A stretch of DNA of 64,000 nt, taken from the NCBI GenBank assembly GCA_015179125.1, contig WHVA01000161.1:1-64000 (forward strand), read 5' to 3'. Shown here one piece after another: positions 55,462 through 64,000 of the stretch (the stretch's first letter is position 1; every line of letters starts with the position of its first letter). Origin of the DNA: Gautieria morchelliformis (Eukaryota; Basidiomycota; Agaricomycetes; Gomphales; Gomphaceae). The translations under genes were made by a program, and so were the position numbers. The notes under the pieces are model-generated. The model did not search any database, had not been told where the DNA came from, and was given only the letters and a program-made list of their open reading frames with translations.

Positions 55462-55675
55462 TGTAAATATGTCGATCTTAGGACCTTGTATCACAAGGGC
55501 ACTGCAGAACTTGACCAATGAGTGGTATTCTGAATGCTACGTAGTGACAGGTAAGAGTAAGATGTGATGGGAACCGCTGGCCGGTTCCCACACATAAACT
55601 ATACAGTGGGTCCCTAAGGGGCCCACTGGGATTATTTAAGAACTATTGTACATGTAGATACATAGGTTATTTACA
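55462..55675 (-). repeat. G2 5' LTR, 214 bp
   Basis: Partner of 43366-43579. On the plus strand it starts TGTAAATATG and ends GTTATTTACA. The gag start codon lies about 205 bp inside. The adjacent internal sequence (CCTTTTTGAACTATCC, minus strand) does not begin TGG, so the primer is not obvious. Confidence 0.95.
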
Positions 55676-55761
55676 TTTGGCCACCACTGGGTCAATCGTT
55701 AGGTCAGTCCGATGCTTTCGGCAGTGGGGCTGGTCGCAGTGACGACCCTGATGCTTGAGTG

Positions 55762-56091
55762 TATGGGATCCTGCTTTGCCGGTCCAATAGGATAATTTCC
55801 ATGTATTTTCGACATAGTGACCTTAAAATATAGCATACAGGTATTGCTATCATTGGGGATGAACTATTTAAACTTCCTCTAATTTCCTACCATTTTTTTG
55901 CCATTTTTGACGAGTACGTTTAAATAGGGGGGATCCTCTATGGGATCCTGCTTTGCCGGTCCAATAGGATAATTTCCATGTATTTTCGACATAGTGACCT
56001 TAAAATATAGCATACAGGTATTGCTATCATTGGGAATGAACTATTTAAACTTCCTCTAATTTCCTACCATTTTTTCGCCATTTTTAACGAA
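55762..56091 (+). repeat. 177-bp-period tandem duplication in the L2 LTR
   Basis: TATGGGATCCTGCTTTGCCG begins at 55762 and again at 55939. The two copies are nearly identical over about 155 bp. The second runs on into the unique LTR sequence. Confidence 0.92.
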
Positions 56092-56378
56092 GTCTTTGGC
56101 TCAAAACACTTCTATTCTGTTGCAGCAGAGTTATGAATCCACATGTATCCACAACTCTGCTTATTCAAACTCCGATGCGCACGAGCCCGAACTCGAGCCT
56201 AAAACTCTGGCCAGCCTACCGGTTCAGACTCAGCACTCTGGAAATAGCAATTTATTCCCAAGCCTCCACATCACAGTTTGTGCAATACAAACTCAGCCCA
56301 ACCTATGCTACCATAGCAACAAGGCTATGCTAGGCTGTGCTGTCTCATGACTACACTCCTAAATAGAATTAGGGCCAT

Positions 56379-56845
56379 GACTCACTGCCAAGCTGGAGTA
56401 TTATTGGTCCAAAGTCTTGTGACTTGGGAAATGACTCCTGCATGACTCAGAGCCTGGCTTGGCACGTGACTCATGCTTGGACTCTGGCATATCATTGGCT
56501 GAGGGGCCTCTTACCCAAAGAGAAAAGTCTAAGGACCCCCGATGTCAGCTGTATTATACTACACTGCGCAGCCAGGGACAACACTTGAAAGGCTGTGTTG
56601 AGCTAATCCTCTTTAAGAATAAGGGTGTATATTATTCTTAGCGTGACTCATGCCTGACTCACTACCCCATTTCTGCATGACTCAGTGCATGACTCGCTCC
56701 CTAGTCGTGGGCTGCGATTGGTCAAGACGAGTTCTGACTCATTACCCTTTTTCACTCTGACTCACTACCCCATTTCTACGTGACTCAGTGCATGACTCAC
56801 TCCCTAATTGTGAACCGTGATTGGCCAACACATGCTCTGACTCAC
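56379..56845 (+). promoter_or_regulatory. TGACTCA (Gcn4/AP-1-type) site array upstream of the LTR TATA box
   Basis: TGACTCA occurs perfectly 11 times, eight of them between 56644 and 56845, with CCAAT-type boxes (GATTGG) at about 56717 and 56819. The TATA box follows about 80 bp later. TGACTCA is the established site for fungal bZIP factors of the Gcn4 type. Binding here is inferred. Confidence 0.6.
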
Positions 56846-57487
56846 TACCCTCTTTCTCACTGATTCACTACCCTATTTCTTCGTGACTTATTCTAGTCTA
56901 TTAATAGATAGTAGATATAATATAAAAGGAGGCCTTACTGCCCACCTTTCATCAGCCAATACATCATCATCTACTATCCACGTACCTCGTGTGACTTGCC
57001 CAGCTTGCACAGCTTACTAAGCTGCTAACCCCAGCTAAGGTTATTACACTTACGTAGTGTATTAATTCTCAGTTAAGTAGTTGCGTTTCTACTTAGCCAC
57101 CCGGACTAACACTCCAGGTGAAATTCTGCAGAGTGAGTCTGACAATCGATTTCCTTGTCAATTAGCTCTCCAATACCCGAGACAAACTGATCAGTGACTT
57201 TCCTGTTCAGTGACTTTCACAAGTCACTTCTTAAACCCTTGTCGCTCATTTATTGCAGTGCATTGACGTTAATCGGGTCAGTCCACTTACAAACTCTCCT
57301 GTGAAGCCATTCCTATCTTTTTGGAATACTTGGACCCCGATAGTCGTCCTCGAACCTACAGACTAATAGTTTGTCATTCATTACGCCAGTAGTGTTTAAT
57401 ATTCTTGCAGTTTCATATACGACACGTTCTGGTAGACCAAAGTGTTAGTTCTGACACCAAAGTCTTGAAGGGTTCCAAAACATTGAG

Positions 57488-58250
57488 GCTGTTTGGCTTC
57501 AGGTGGGCATCCACCTTGGGCTGGGCATGGGGGCAGAGGTTGCTGCGACGCTCCACTCCTCGGTAACAGGCTAGGCCTGGTCGGGCCTGGCTGTGTCACC
57601 GGCTTGTTCCCTGCAAGCTGGGCAGTGCTTGCTGTTGCCGCTGCACTTTCTGCACAGCGCATCCCCATGTTGTATTGGGATGTCTCCTCGACCATTCGGG
57701 CAATCTCGAAGAGCTGCTCTCAGCGTTATAGCCCTTTTTGAGGACCTCGTTGCGCAGCGTCTCATGCAGCGCCAACAGGAACCATCTCTGGAACGTGTAG
57801 TCATCTGGTGGCTGTATCATATGCGCTGCATACTTCATGAGCTCGTTCAGCATCTCCTGAACGATTTTCATGTCCTGCATGACCGCATCAAATTTATTTG
57901 ATGCGTGATTGTACGTCAGTGTGTGCAGGAACCTTTTTTGAAGGCCCTGCATCACTGTTTCCAGGGTCCAACTGCAGACCTGGCAGTCGAAGTGTTCTAC
58001 TTTTCGCAGGAACCACTCCTGGGCTTCGCCGGTCAGGCGAGTGCCCATGTAGCCGACCTGCATGTCTATGCTGGTTGGCCCCAAGAGGCAGTTCATTTTC
58101 AGACATCGTAATATGGCTGCAATGAAGATTTCAAACTCTTCGAGGTCAGATCCCCCGGTGTATGGCTCGGGGTGAGCCAGCTTTACACCGGCTTTTGCGA
58201 GCACAGACTTCTCCGGGTCTGTGTCGGCGGTGTCTGCTAACGCCACGCGG
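57488..58250 (-). pseudogene. gag: G1 gag, capsid-domain part
   Basis: Frame 57596-58279: DPEKSVLAKAGVKLAHPEPY, SDLEEFEIFIAAILR, LLGPTSIDMQVGYMG, TRLTGEAQEWFLRKVEHFDC, GLQKRFLHTLTYNHASNKFD and LKKGYN. After a frame change near 57700, a Pro/Gln-rich part runs up to the solo LTR at 57482. This is the fuller version of the capsid-like domain that is partly deleted in G2. Its first 10 residues in the open frame are read from SINE sequence. Confidence 0.87.
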
Positions 58251-58261
58251 GTCATCTGTGT

Positions 58262-59067
58262 TTTTTTTTTTCTCATCAATTTTATTGACCGCAGGCTATG
58301 CCTATGATGGTCATTACATTCATTGTATCTACCTTGGTGATGCCCTCATTCTCCTGTGTGTATTATTCTGCCTGCGTAAGTACTCAACCGCAAAGCGGCA
58401 AGCACGACAAATGCGATCCGGGTGTCAAGGTCCAAGGGGCCTCAGGTCCAATGTTAATAGTCGAGCAGAGACCAGTCGTCGGTCGTGTGAGTGTTGTGAT
58501 GTCTTTTTTTGTTCCTTTTTGTTATAAATGGGTATCATGCCCCCGAAACACCGATATTCCCCTCAGCACCCCTTTAAAGCCAAACAGTCTAACCCATAAA
58601 CCGCATAGTAATCGACCTTCCACGGCTTATTTGGGCATGTAATACCCATGTGTACACCAGTTTGTACCCCTCAGCTGCGACACCACCTCGACACCTTTCC
58701 CGCACCCCAACGAGTGGCAGCAGCTGCAGTCTACTGCCGATGTTTCAGCCCAGCCTCTGGCTGTCGGTGTGACAAATCATGATGGTACGGGTACCCGGTA
58801 CTCCAATGGGTCGGTTGGATGGATTAGATAATTGGAGTAGGTGTTATCATGTTCCTAAAGGGTCGGTTCTGAATTGGAAGGGATAGTTGAGTATACCACC
58901 ATTCATATTTGGGACAGGCAATCGGGTGTTATTGGCAATCAGTGTGGCCGAAATTTCTCAGAGTGTCTAGGGTGTTATCTCTGGAGGGGCCAGGATTGAA
59001 CACTCAGCCTTAGCTTACACGCTCAACCCCCAGGGCGGGCTTACCACTAAGCTACCGCGGCCCCACA
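58262..59067 (-). mobile_element. tRNA-derived SINE, 806 bp, 11-bp target duplication
   Basis: The element is flanked by GTCATCTGTGT on both sides (58251-58261 and 59068-59078), and G1 gag rejoins without it. Its head on the minus strand (59064 to 58986) looks like a tRNA: acceptor halves GGGGCCG and TGGCCCC pair over 7 bp, an A-box TAGCTTAGTGG and a B-box GTTCAATCC are at the right places. The body of about 700 bp ends in an A-tail (T run at 58262-58271). It has no ORF of its own. It would be transcribed by RNA polymerase III and moved by a LINE enzyme (known for the class). Confidence 0.88.
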
Positions 59068-59078
59068 GTCATCTGTGT

Positions 59079-60218
59079 AATCCCGTCATACGGCTCCAGC
59101 GGTACGATGTCAGCCTGATCCGGTATGCCCTGGCCCTCTGTTGGGGCCATGGATCATTTGCGCAGCTGTGATGCCGCATGGGGCAGGCTGTTGTATCCCC
59201 TGACGGGCCCCGGGCCTGGGTCGGGCTCAGGATCGGGAGCATTTTGTGCATGGTGTCCCCCGTCAGCCCCACGTTGCGGATCCGCAGCCTGCTGTTGTAG
59301 GCTGCATGTGCTTGTCGTGCATCCTGCACAGCTCGTGTGAGCTGCTCATCGGGCTGCTGCACGGCGTGGCTTTGGGCCACCACTTCCTCAGTGTTCTTTG
59401 CCAGCAGCTCGAGGGCCCACGTATGGCGGCGTGCAGCTGCGGCCTCTTTTCACTGCCAGTGCATGACTTCAAGCTCCAGGCTCTCAGTCGTCACTTCAGA
59501 GTCAGGCTCTGAGGCGACCTGCTCTCTGACGATCTGTTGGATCATCTTACGGCTGTCCGTGGGGGCAGCCGGTTCTTCTTGGGGTTCATTTCTGAACCGC
59601 ACATCCTGTTCGACTGGGGCGGCTGGCAGCGGCATTCGCTGCCTGTCCAGTTCTTTTCGCCATAGGTCTTCTGCGTCATGGCCGCGTTCACTAGCTGCGG
59701 ACTGTCGTGAGCTTTGACGTGGTGCTTCGCATTCCCCGTGTGAGCGGAGGGCCATCTGGACATCCTCCAGCGTGGCAGCATCTCGTAGCCTGATCTCCTC
59801 GGTCTGGTGGAGCTCTTTTCCAACCTTCATGACAGCAGCGGCAATGTTATCAAGCTGCGATGCGATGTGATTGTGCTTGTGGACCGTGAGGGCATTCCGG
59901 TGCAATGCATCCTGCACCTGTTTGTTCATCACCTCTGCCGTCTCGTTGTCGATGGCATGAGTCCTTGAGCTCTTGTGACTTGAGCTCGAGTATTCCGAGC
60001 CCTGACCGTCATCGGGGGCTCGTCTTTTTTGTCTTCGTCCTCCTTAGGGGACAATCATCATCGCTCAACTTCGTGAGCGGCGGTTCGAGTCGTGGCTTTG
60101 TGCCCATCTCAATATCGATGCTCTGCCATCTGACGACGGTGAGACCTCTCTGCCTTTTCCTTTGTCTCTGGGCAGAGGGGATTGGGGGGGCGGCGCCAGC
60201 TTGTCGCCCGGCAACGTC
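59079..60218 (-). pseudogene. gag: G1 gag, N-terminal part
   Basis: Frame 59450-59932 reads MNKQVQDALHRNALTVHKHN, KELHQTEEIRLRDAATLEDV, DSRKMIQQIVREQVASEPDS and ESLELEVMHWQ. Upstream, the frame DKLAPPPQSPLPRDKGRGR to about 60218 parallels residues 50-70 of the G2 gag. Frame breaks occur near 60050 and 59450. Downstream it continues to the SINE. The first 49 or so residues are lost at 60220, where unassigned sequence begins. Confidence 0.82.
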
Positions 60219-60225
60219 TCATCTG

Positions 60226-62050
60226 TTATAAGGGTACAAGGAGGGAGATGGAGACACAGACGGAATGGAACGCAACGTGCAATGCATGAGACGAAACACT
60301 AGTGAGGACTGCTGTTAACTCACTCAACCGGACTCAAGCTATGTGAGTGGACGGGCTGAAACCGATCAATTTGTTGTAACTAATGATCTAGCTACTTATA
60401 CAAGTCAGTCATAGGGGTGGGATACCGGCAGAAAGTATTGGAACATGAGCCGGTATTATGACCGGTGATGAGTCACAGAAGCAGCACATGGATGTGACAG
60501 CAGACAGATCGCTAGCTAGAAGAGTGGGGAAAATACTAGAAATCATAGGATAAATACTACTGGATTCACAACACACCCCTTCGAACCATACCAACTCTGA
60601 GGTCATGAGGATTTGATAGGGTTTGCTGGAAAGATGGAAGTGGTGGGTGATGCTGTGATGGATGAGGGCAATGATGGCGCGCCGAAATAGAATGAGAGCA
60701 ACAGCGGCGGTTTGTGACAAAAAATGTGAGAATGGCGATGGTGACAGCGTGTGCGCATATGATAGGGTCGTCGAGTCGTCAGAATGAGTGGAATGATGAA
60801 AGGTGTTGAGGGGAAGTTGAAGTGAAGGCGATGGCGGCGGTGACGGCTGCCTTGCAAGAACGGCCACTGAATTTGTCAGTGTGCAAGGGAACGTTCTCTG
60901 GGTCGAGGCCTTCGCTGTGAATGCCCTAGAAAATCGTTCCACGCCTGTAAACATAGAATTCGAAGGGAAATACACTGCTGGATGAGTGAGTGGCGATCCC
61001 TGAATGGGGCGATGTCGCCAGTGTCGTTTGACATGGAAAAATGCGGTGGAAACGGCGGAAACAGTGTGAATGGCGTGATGATGGACGGTCAGGGGGCCGG
61101 GATGGATTTCTCGATCGATTGTGGAGCGGTGGGGTTCCTGAGCGGGGTGGCATGCCCGGGTCAGGGCACATCATGAAGCAATGAATGCTGCGTGGCCAGC
61201 GCGGCTTACGCGTCGAAAGGATGGGTATGGGAGCTTCTGAGCGCGTCCCAGAGACGAATGTGCACCCCTTGAAGTGGGTGCTGTCCTCCGCGCTGTCCAG
61301 GAGCGAGCTGGAGCGCGAATGCGGTGGTGAACAATGTTGGGCGGCGTTTTGGACTTGTGCGCCGTCCAGAAATATCTAGAAACGTATTGGGGGGTCCCTA
61401 GAAAAGAGTGCAAGACCCTGTGGGCCTGTAGGAAGGTCGAAGCTCCCCTTGGGTGAGCTTGCCAGTGGATGCACCAGTCCAGCGGTGTCGACAATGTTGA
61501 CGGCGAGCGCGTGAAATGACACGCCCCTGTGAGTCCTGTGAGTCCATGGATCGATGGTGGGTGGACTTTGCGCATGGACAGGTGCGCCGGCGATGTGTGG
61601 CACAATGGAAATGGGACAGCTCCCCTTGGAACGTGGCTGAGTCTAAGGAAGGGGCCGCAATGCTTGCTTGATACGTGAATGGGTGCTGAAGCTCAAGATG
61701 ATGAGCATGTTCGATGGGGTAGGCGGCGAGGAATGAGTTGCCGATGCTTGATAAACGATGAGCGCGGGATCGTTTGAATAGTATGTCTGTGGGACGTAGT
61801 GCGCGTAGTGTAACAGCGTGGTCGGATCTAGCTTGCCGTCGGCGAGACTGAGACTTTTAATCTCTAAATAATACCTGGTAACTATGGGATGTGCTACTAA
61901 GTGTAGCTAAGGAATCGGGGTCTGGAGTGACCCGGAATATTTCGGCAGGGGCTCGATGCGCTTAGAACTCGAGCGCAGGGGAAGATGACCAGTAGAATTG
62001 GTGATTTTTAATTGAGAGCATCGTTCAGTCTTTTATACAAACGTATCTAA
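60226..62050. other. Unassigned, probably non-coding repeat DNA
   Basis: About 1.8 kb that starts TGTTATAAGG right where G1 gag is cut, as an LTR would. I find no matching CA end, duplication or second copy in the window. Frames here have low-complexity or shadow-like translations. It may be a long LTR or leader of the Copia element that follows. Confidence 0.35.
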
Positions 62051-62058
62051 GGTAACTA

Positions 62059-63851
62059 ATGGAGAGATTGAGGGGGCATGGGCGAGCGGAAAGTCAGAAG
62101 GTGGTGGAAGCCGAGGAAGGAGAAGGGGCAGTAAGGAAGGCATCGAGAGAGGGAGATGCAAGGGAAGCCACGGCACCAAGGGACTTCGAAAAAGGACTGT
62201 GGCTAGACCCAGAGAACACGTCGTATGGAAGAGGAAAGCGACACCAGGCGCTGATCGCTGAAGTAGCCACACTAGCGCACGGGAGGCTGACCCTCGAAGA
62301 TGCGGAAACCGCGTTCGTGACCCTAGCCGAAGATGAGCCTGACCAGTATCAAGATGCAATGAACTCACCTGATGCAGAGAAATGGAAGGAAGCGTGCGAG
62401 CAGGAGTACGAGACCCTGATGGGGTATCACACCTGGGCCCTCGTCCAGAGACCACCGAACACAAACATTGTCGGATGCCGATGGACGTTCAGAGTCAAGA
62501 GGGACAACCTGGGACAGGTCAATAAGTATAAAGCCAGGCTGGCCGCTCAAGGATTCTCACAGGTGCCCGGACTCGACTATAATGAGACATACTCCCCCAC
62601 AATCCGACTCACCTCCATCAGACTGATCCTCACGCTCGCGTGTCGATACGGACTAGAACTTTGACAGGTCGATGTTAAGGGGGCGTACTTGAACGGGAAG
62701 CTGGAGGACGAGGTATACATGAGACAGCCAGAGGGATTTGTGGAGGAAGGAAGCGAAGGAAAGGGCGCGTGTGGCACAACACCCTGAGAACCGAGATCGA
62801 GAAGATAGGGTTCAGAGCGGGGGAGGCCAACACCACAGTCTTCTTTCGATTCGGAGACAGCGGCTCAATTGAGATAGCCAGATGGTACGTCAACGACGGC
62901 CTCCTTGCGGCCGACTCCACACAGTCCATGGACCGGATGGTGACGGACATAAAGGGGAGCTTCGATATCCAAGACCTTGGAGAGCCGGAACGTCTCCTCG
63001 GGATCAGGATAAGCAGGAACAGATCGTTGAGTACCATTCACATATCCCAACCCTCATTCGTCTCTACTATCGCAAAAAGATTCGATATCTCCCCCGGCCG
63101 ACCCATCACATCTCCCATGGACCCGACAATCGATCTCAGATCGGCCACCATCACCGACGAGACGCTCGACGTACCATACGCATCTCTCATCGGCAGCCTT
63201 AACTACTGTGCCATCGCGACCCGCCCCGACATATCATACGCGACCAACAAATGCACGCAGTTCATCTCCAGACCAACGCTCCAGCACTGGGAAGCCGCAA
63301 AGCGAGTCATACGATACCTGCTACACACGAAGGAGTATGGGATCCTGTACAGGGCGGAGGGCGACGGGGTCATGGGGTATGCTCACAACCTGGCAGGATT
63401 CACAGACGCAGACTTCGCAGGCGACGTCAACGACCGCAAGTCCACGACGGGCTGGGTATTCACATTCAACGGCTCCCCGCTCTCGTGGGTGTCCAAGAAA
63501 CAGCACTGCGTATCGAGATCGTCGGAATCTGAGCTTGTGGCAGGATCGTTTGCATCGGTCAAGGGTATATGGCTGATACGCCTAGGGAAGGATTTTCATC
63601 ATAATTTCACCCCCATCCCGCTCTTCACAGACAATCAATCCTTCATCCTCTTCTCAAAGAACGACATCAGCAGCAACCGGACTAAACATATCAACACACA
63701 CTACCACTACACGTGCAACCAAATCGACACCGGAAACATTCGACTGCAGTACATCCCCGGCTCTGACAACCCAGCAGACATTCTCACAAAGCCACTCTCG
63801 CCACGCAAGCACGTCTATCTCCTCGATCTTCTCGGAGTCTGTCGTGCTTGA
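62059..63851 (+). pseudogene. pol: Ty1/Copia pol, reverse transcriptase and RNase H
   Basis: The first frame (62059-62664) has the RT start KWKEACEQEYETLM, NIVGCRWTFRVKRD and KYKARLAAQGFSQ, then a TGA at 62662-62664 in place of Arg (L-stop-QVDVKGAYLNG). About 62760 a deletion and frameshift remove the middle of RT. The second frame (62769-63851) resumes with WHNTLRTEIEKIGF, RWYVNDGLLAA (family YVDD reads YVND), LLGIRISR, YASLIGSLNYCAIATRPDI, FTDADFAGDVNDRKSTTGWV, LFTDNQSFILF, TKHINTHYHYT and PADILTKPLS to a stop. No integrase or gag is visible. A dead copy. Confidence 0.92.
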
Positions 63852-64000
63852 GGGGCCATGTTAGGAGACCAGACTGTACAGTACCCATTGACCCACTCAC
63901 CCTCCTCTGACCCACCAATCACTTACCACCCTTTTCCCCCATGAGCCTCTCCGACCCACGAGTCAAGTGAGTTCACCGAGGCGCGTACGTGCGCACTGAG
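63852..64000 (+). mobile_element. Purine tract and start of the Copia 3' LTR
   Basis: GAGGGGCCA after the pol stop is followed by TGTTAGGAGACCAGACTG at 63859, the expected place and form of a 3' LTR start. It runs off the window. Confidence 0.65.

Larger units (their letters stand above)
43366..55675 (-). mobile_element. G2: Ty3/Gypsy retrotransposon with both LTRs, 12.3 kb
   Basis: Two 214-bp LTRs (43366-43579 and 55462-55675) bound a reverse-strand gag-pro-RT-integrase set plus extra ORFs. The insertion is in the G1 zinc-knuckle region, flanked by TTTAG (43361-43365) and TTTGG (55676-55680), a 5-bp duplication with one change. A purine-rich tract (AGAGGGGGAGGG on the minus strand) adjoins the 3' LTR at 43580. 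Four later insertions lie inside it (44043-45403, 47956-49027, 50544-51816, 53483-54419). Without them it would be about 7.7 kb. Confidence 0.92.
55760..57482 (+). mobile_element. L2-family solo LTR, 1723 bp, target duplication TTGAG
   Basis: Starts TGTATGGG, ends CCAAAACA, with TTGAG on both sides (55755-55759 and 57483-57487), in G1 gag. TATA-like box TATAAAAGG at about 56921. It is longer than the copy at 44043 partly because of a 177-bp tandem duplication near its start. It carries an array of TGACTCA sites. Confidence 0.92.
41626..60220 (-). mobile_element. G1: outer Ty3/Gypsy element, heavily interrupted
   Basis: Reverse-strand gag, protease and the start of RT can be followed through 60218-59079, 58250-57488, 55759-55676, 43365-42405 and 41973-41626 once insertions are removed (SINE, solo LTR, G2, MITE). 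Each of these four inner insertions has a target duplication. The element is cut at both ends (L1 LTR tail at 41625; unassigned sequence from 60226), so no LTR of its own is visible. Confidence 0.85.

Noticed and set aside
60226..60245. TGTTATAAGG as the start of a solo LTR
   Set aside because: No matching CA end, target duplication or second copy was found, so it was left unassigned.

Overview
The window looks like transposon-dense DNA from a filamentous fungus, most likely a basidiomycete of the Agaricomycetes. The evidence is short GT-AG introns of about 50 bp and the kinds of repeats present: Ty3/Gypsy pol with chromodomain-like tails, tnp2-type CACTA, a DUF6570-linked Helitron, hAT, and NACHT-WD40 relics. 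I see no intact host gene. Almost everything is mobile-element sequence, often element inside element, with a few broken host genes between. No rRNA, functional tRNA or CRISPR array was found.

Layout. 1-7040: a Zn-cluster-like ORF, an LTR piece (family L1), an NLR-WD40 fragment, and a reverse-strand Ty3/Gypsy pol whose chromodomain is split by a clean 1455-bp solo LTR. 7041-11115: possible host-gene scraps, including a kinase-fold (APH-like) start, then a large foldback element with a 31/32-bp minisatellite, itself split by an L1 solo LTR. 11116-16450: a decayed reverse-strand Helitron. 17100-19528: a truncated hAT transposon, inserted in a Ty1/Copia relic (to 20273). 20679-24960: a UbiA-type prenyltransferase and a cytochrome P450 transcribed away from each other, possibly a relic of a secondary-metabolite locus. 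24990-32054: a MITE, a gene with tandemly duplicated exon-intron units, a CENP-B-domain fragment, and a CACTA transposase gene holding a solo LTR that in turn holds a MITE. 32572-33768: a non-autonomous hAT with perfect 8-bp target duplication. 34263-37375: a second P450 fragment, a tandem repeat, a second foldback copy and an oxoamine-synthase-like fragment. 38060-41100: a non-LTR retrotransposon with a 25-bp A-tail.

41626-60220 is one large nest. An outer Ty3/Gypsy element (G1) has a second one (G2, 43366-55675, 12.3 kb, two 214-bp LTRs about 98% identical) inserted in its gag. G2 carries extra sense-strand ORFs after pol. Both hold solo LTRs, a Harbinger-like MITE, an unclassified repeat family, and a tRNA-derived SINE with an 11-bp target duplication. 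60226-62050 is unassigned. 62059-64000 is a Copia pol with the start of its 3' LTR.

In several element ORFs the in-frame stops are TGA where the family has arginine, as expected from C-to-T change at CGA codons. Exact target duplications let much of the insertion order be read from sequence alone. Splice sites, percent identities and family names given here are by eye.
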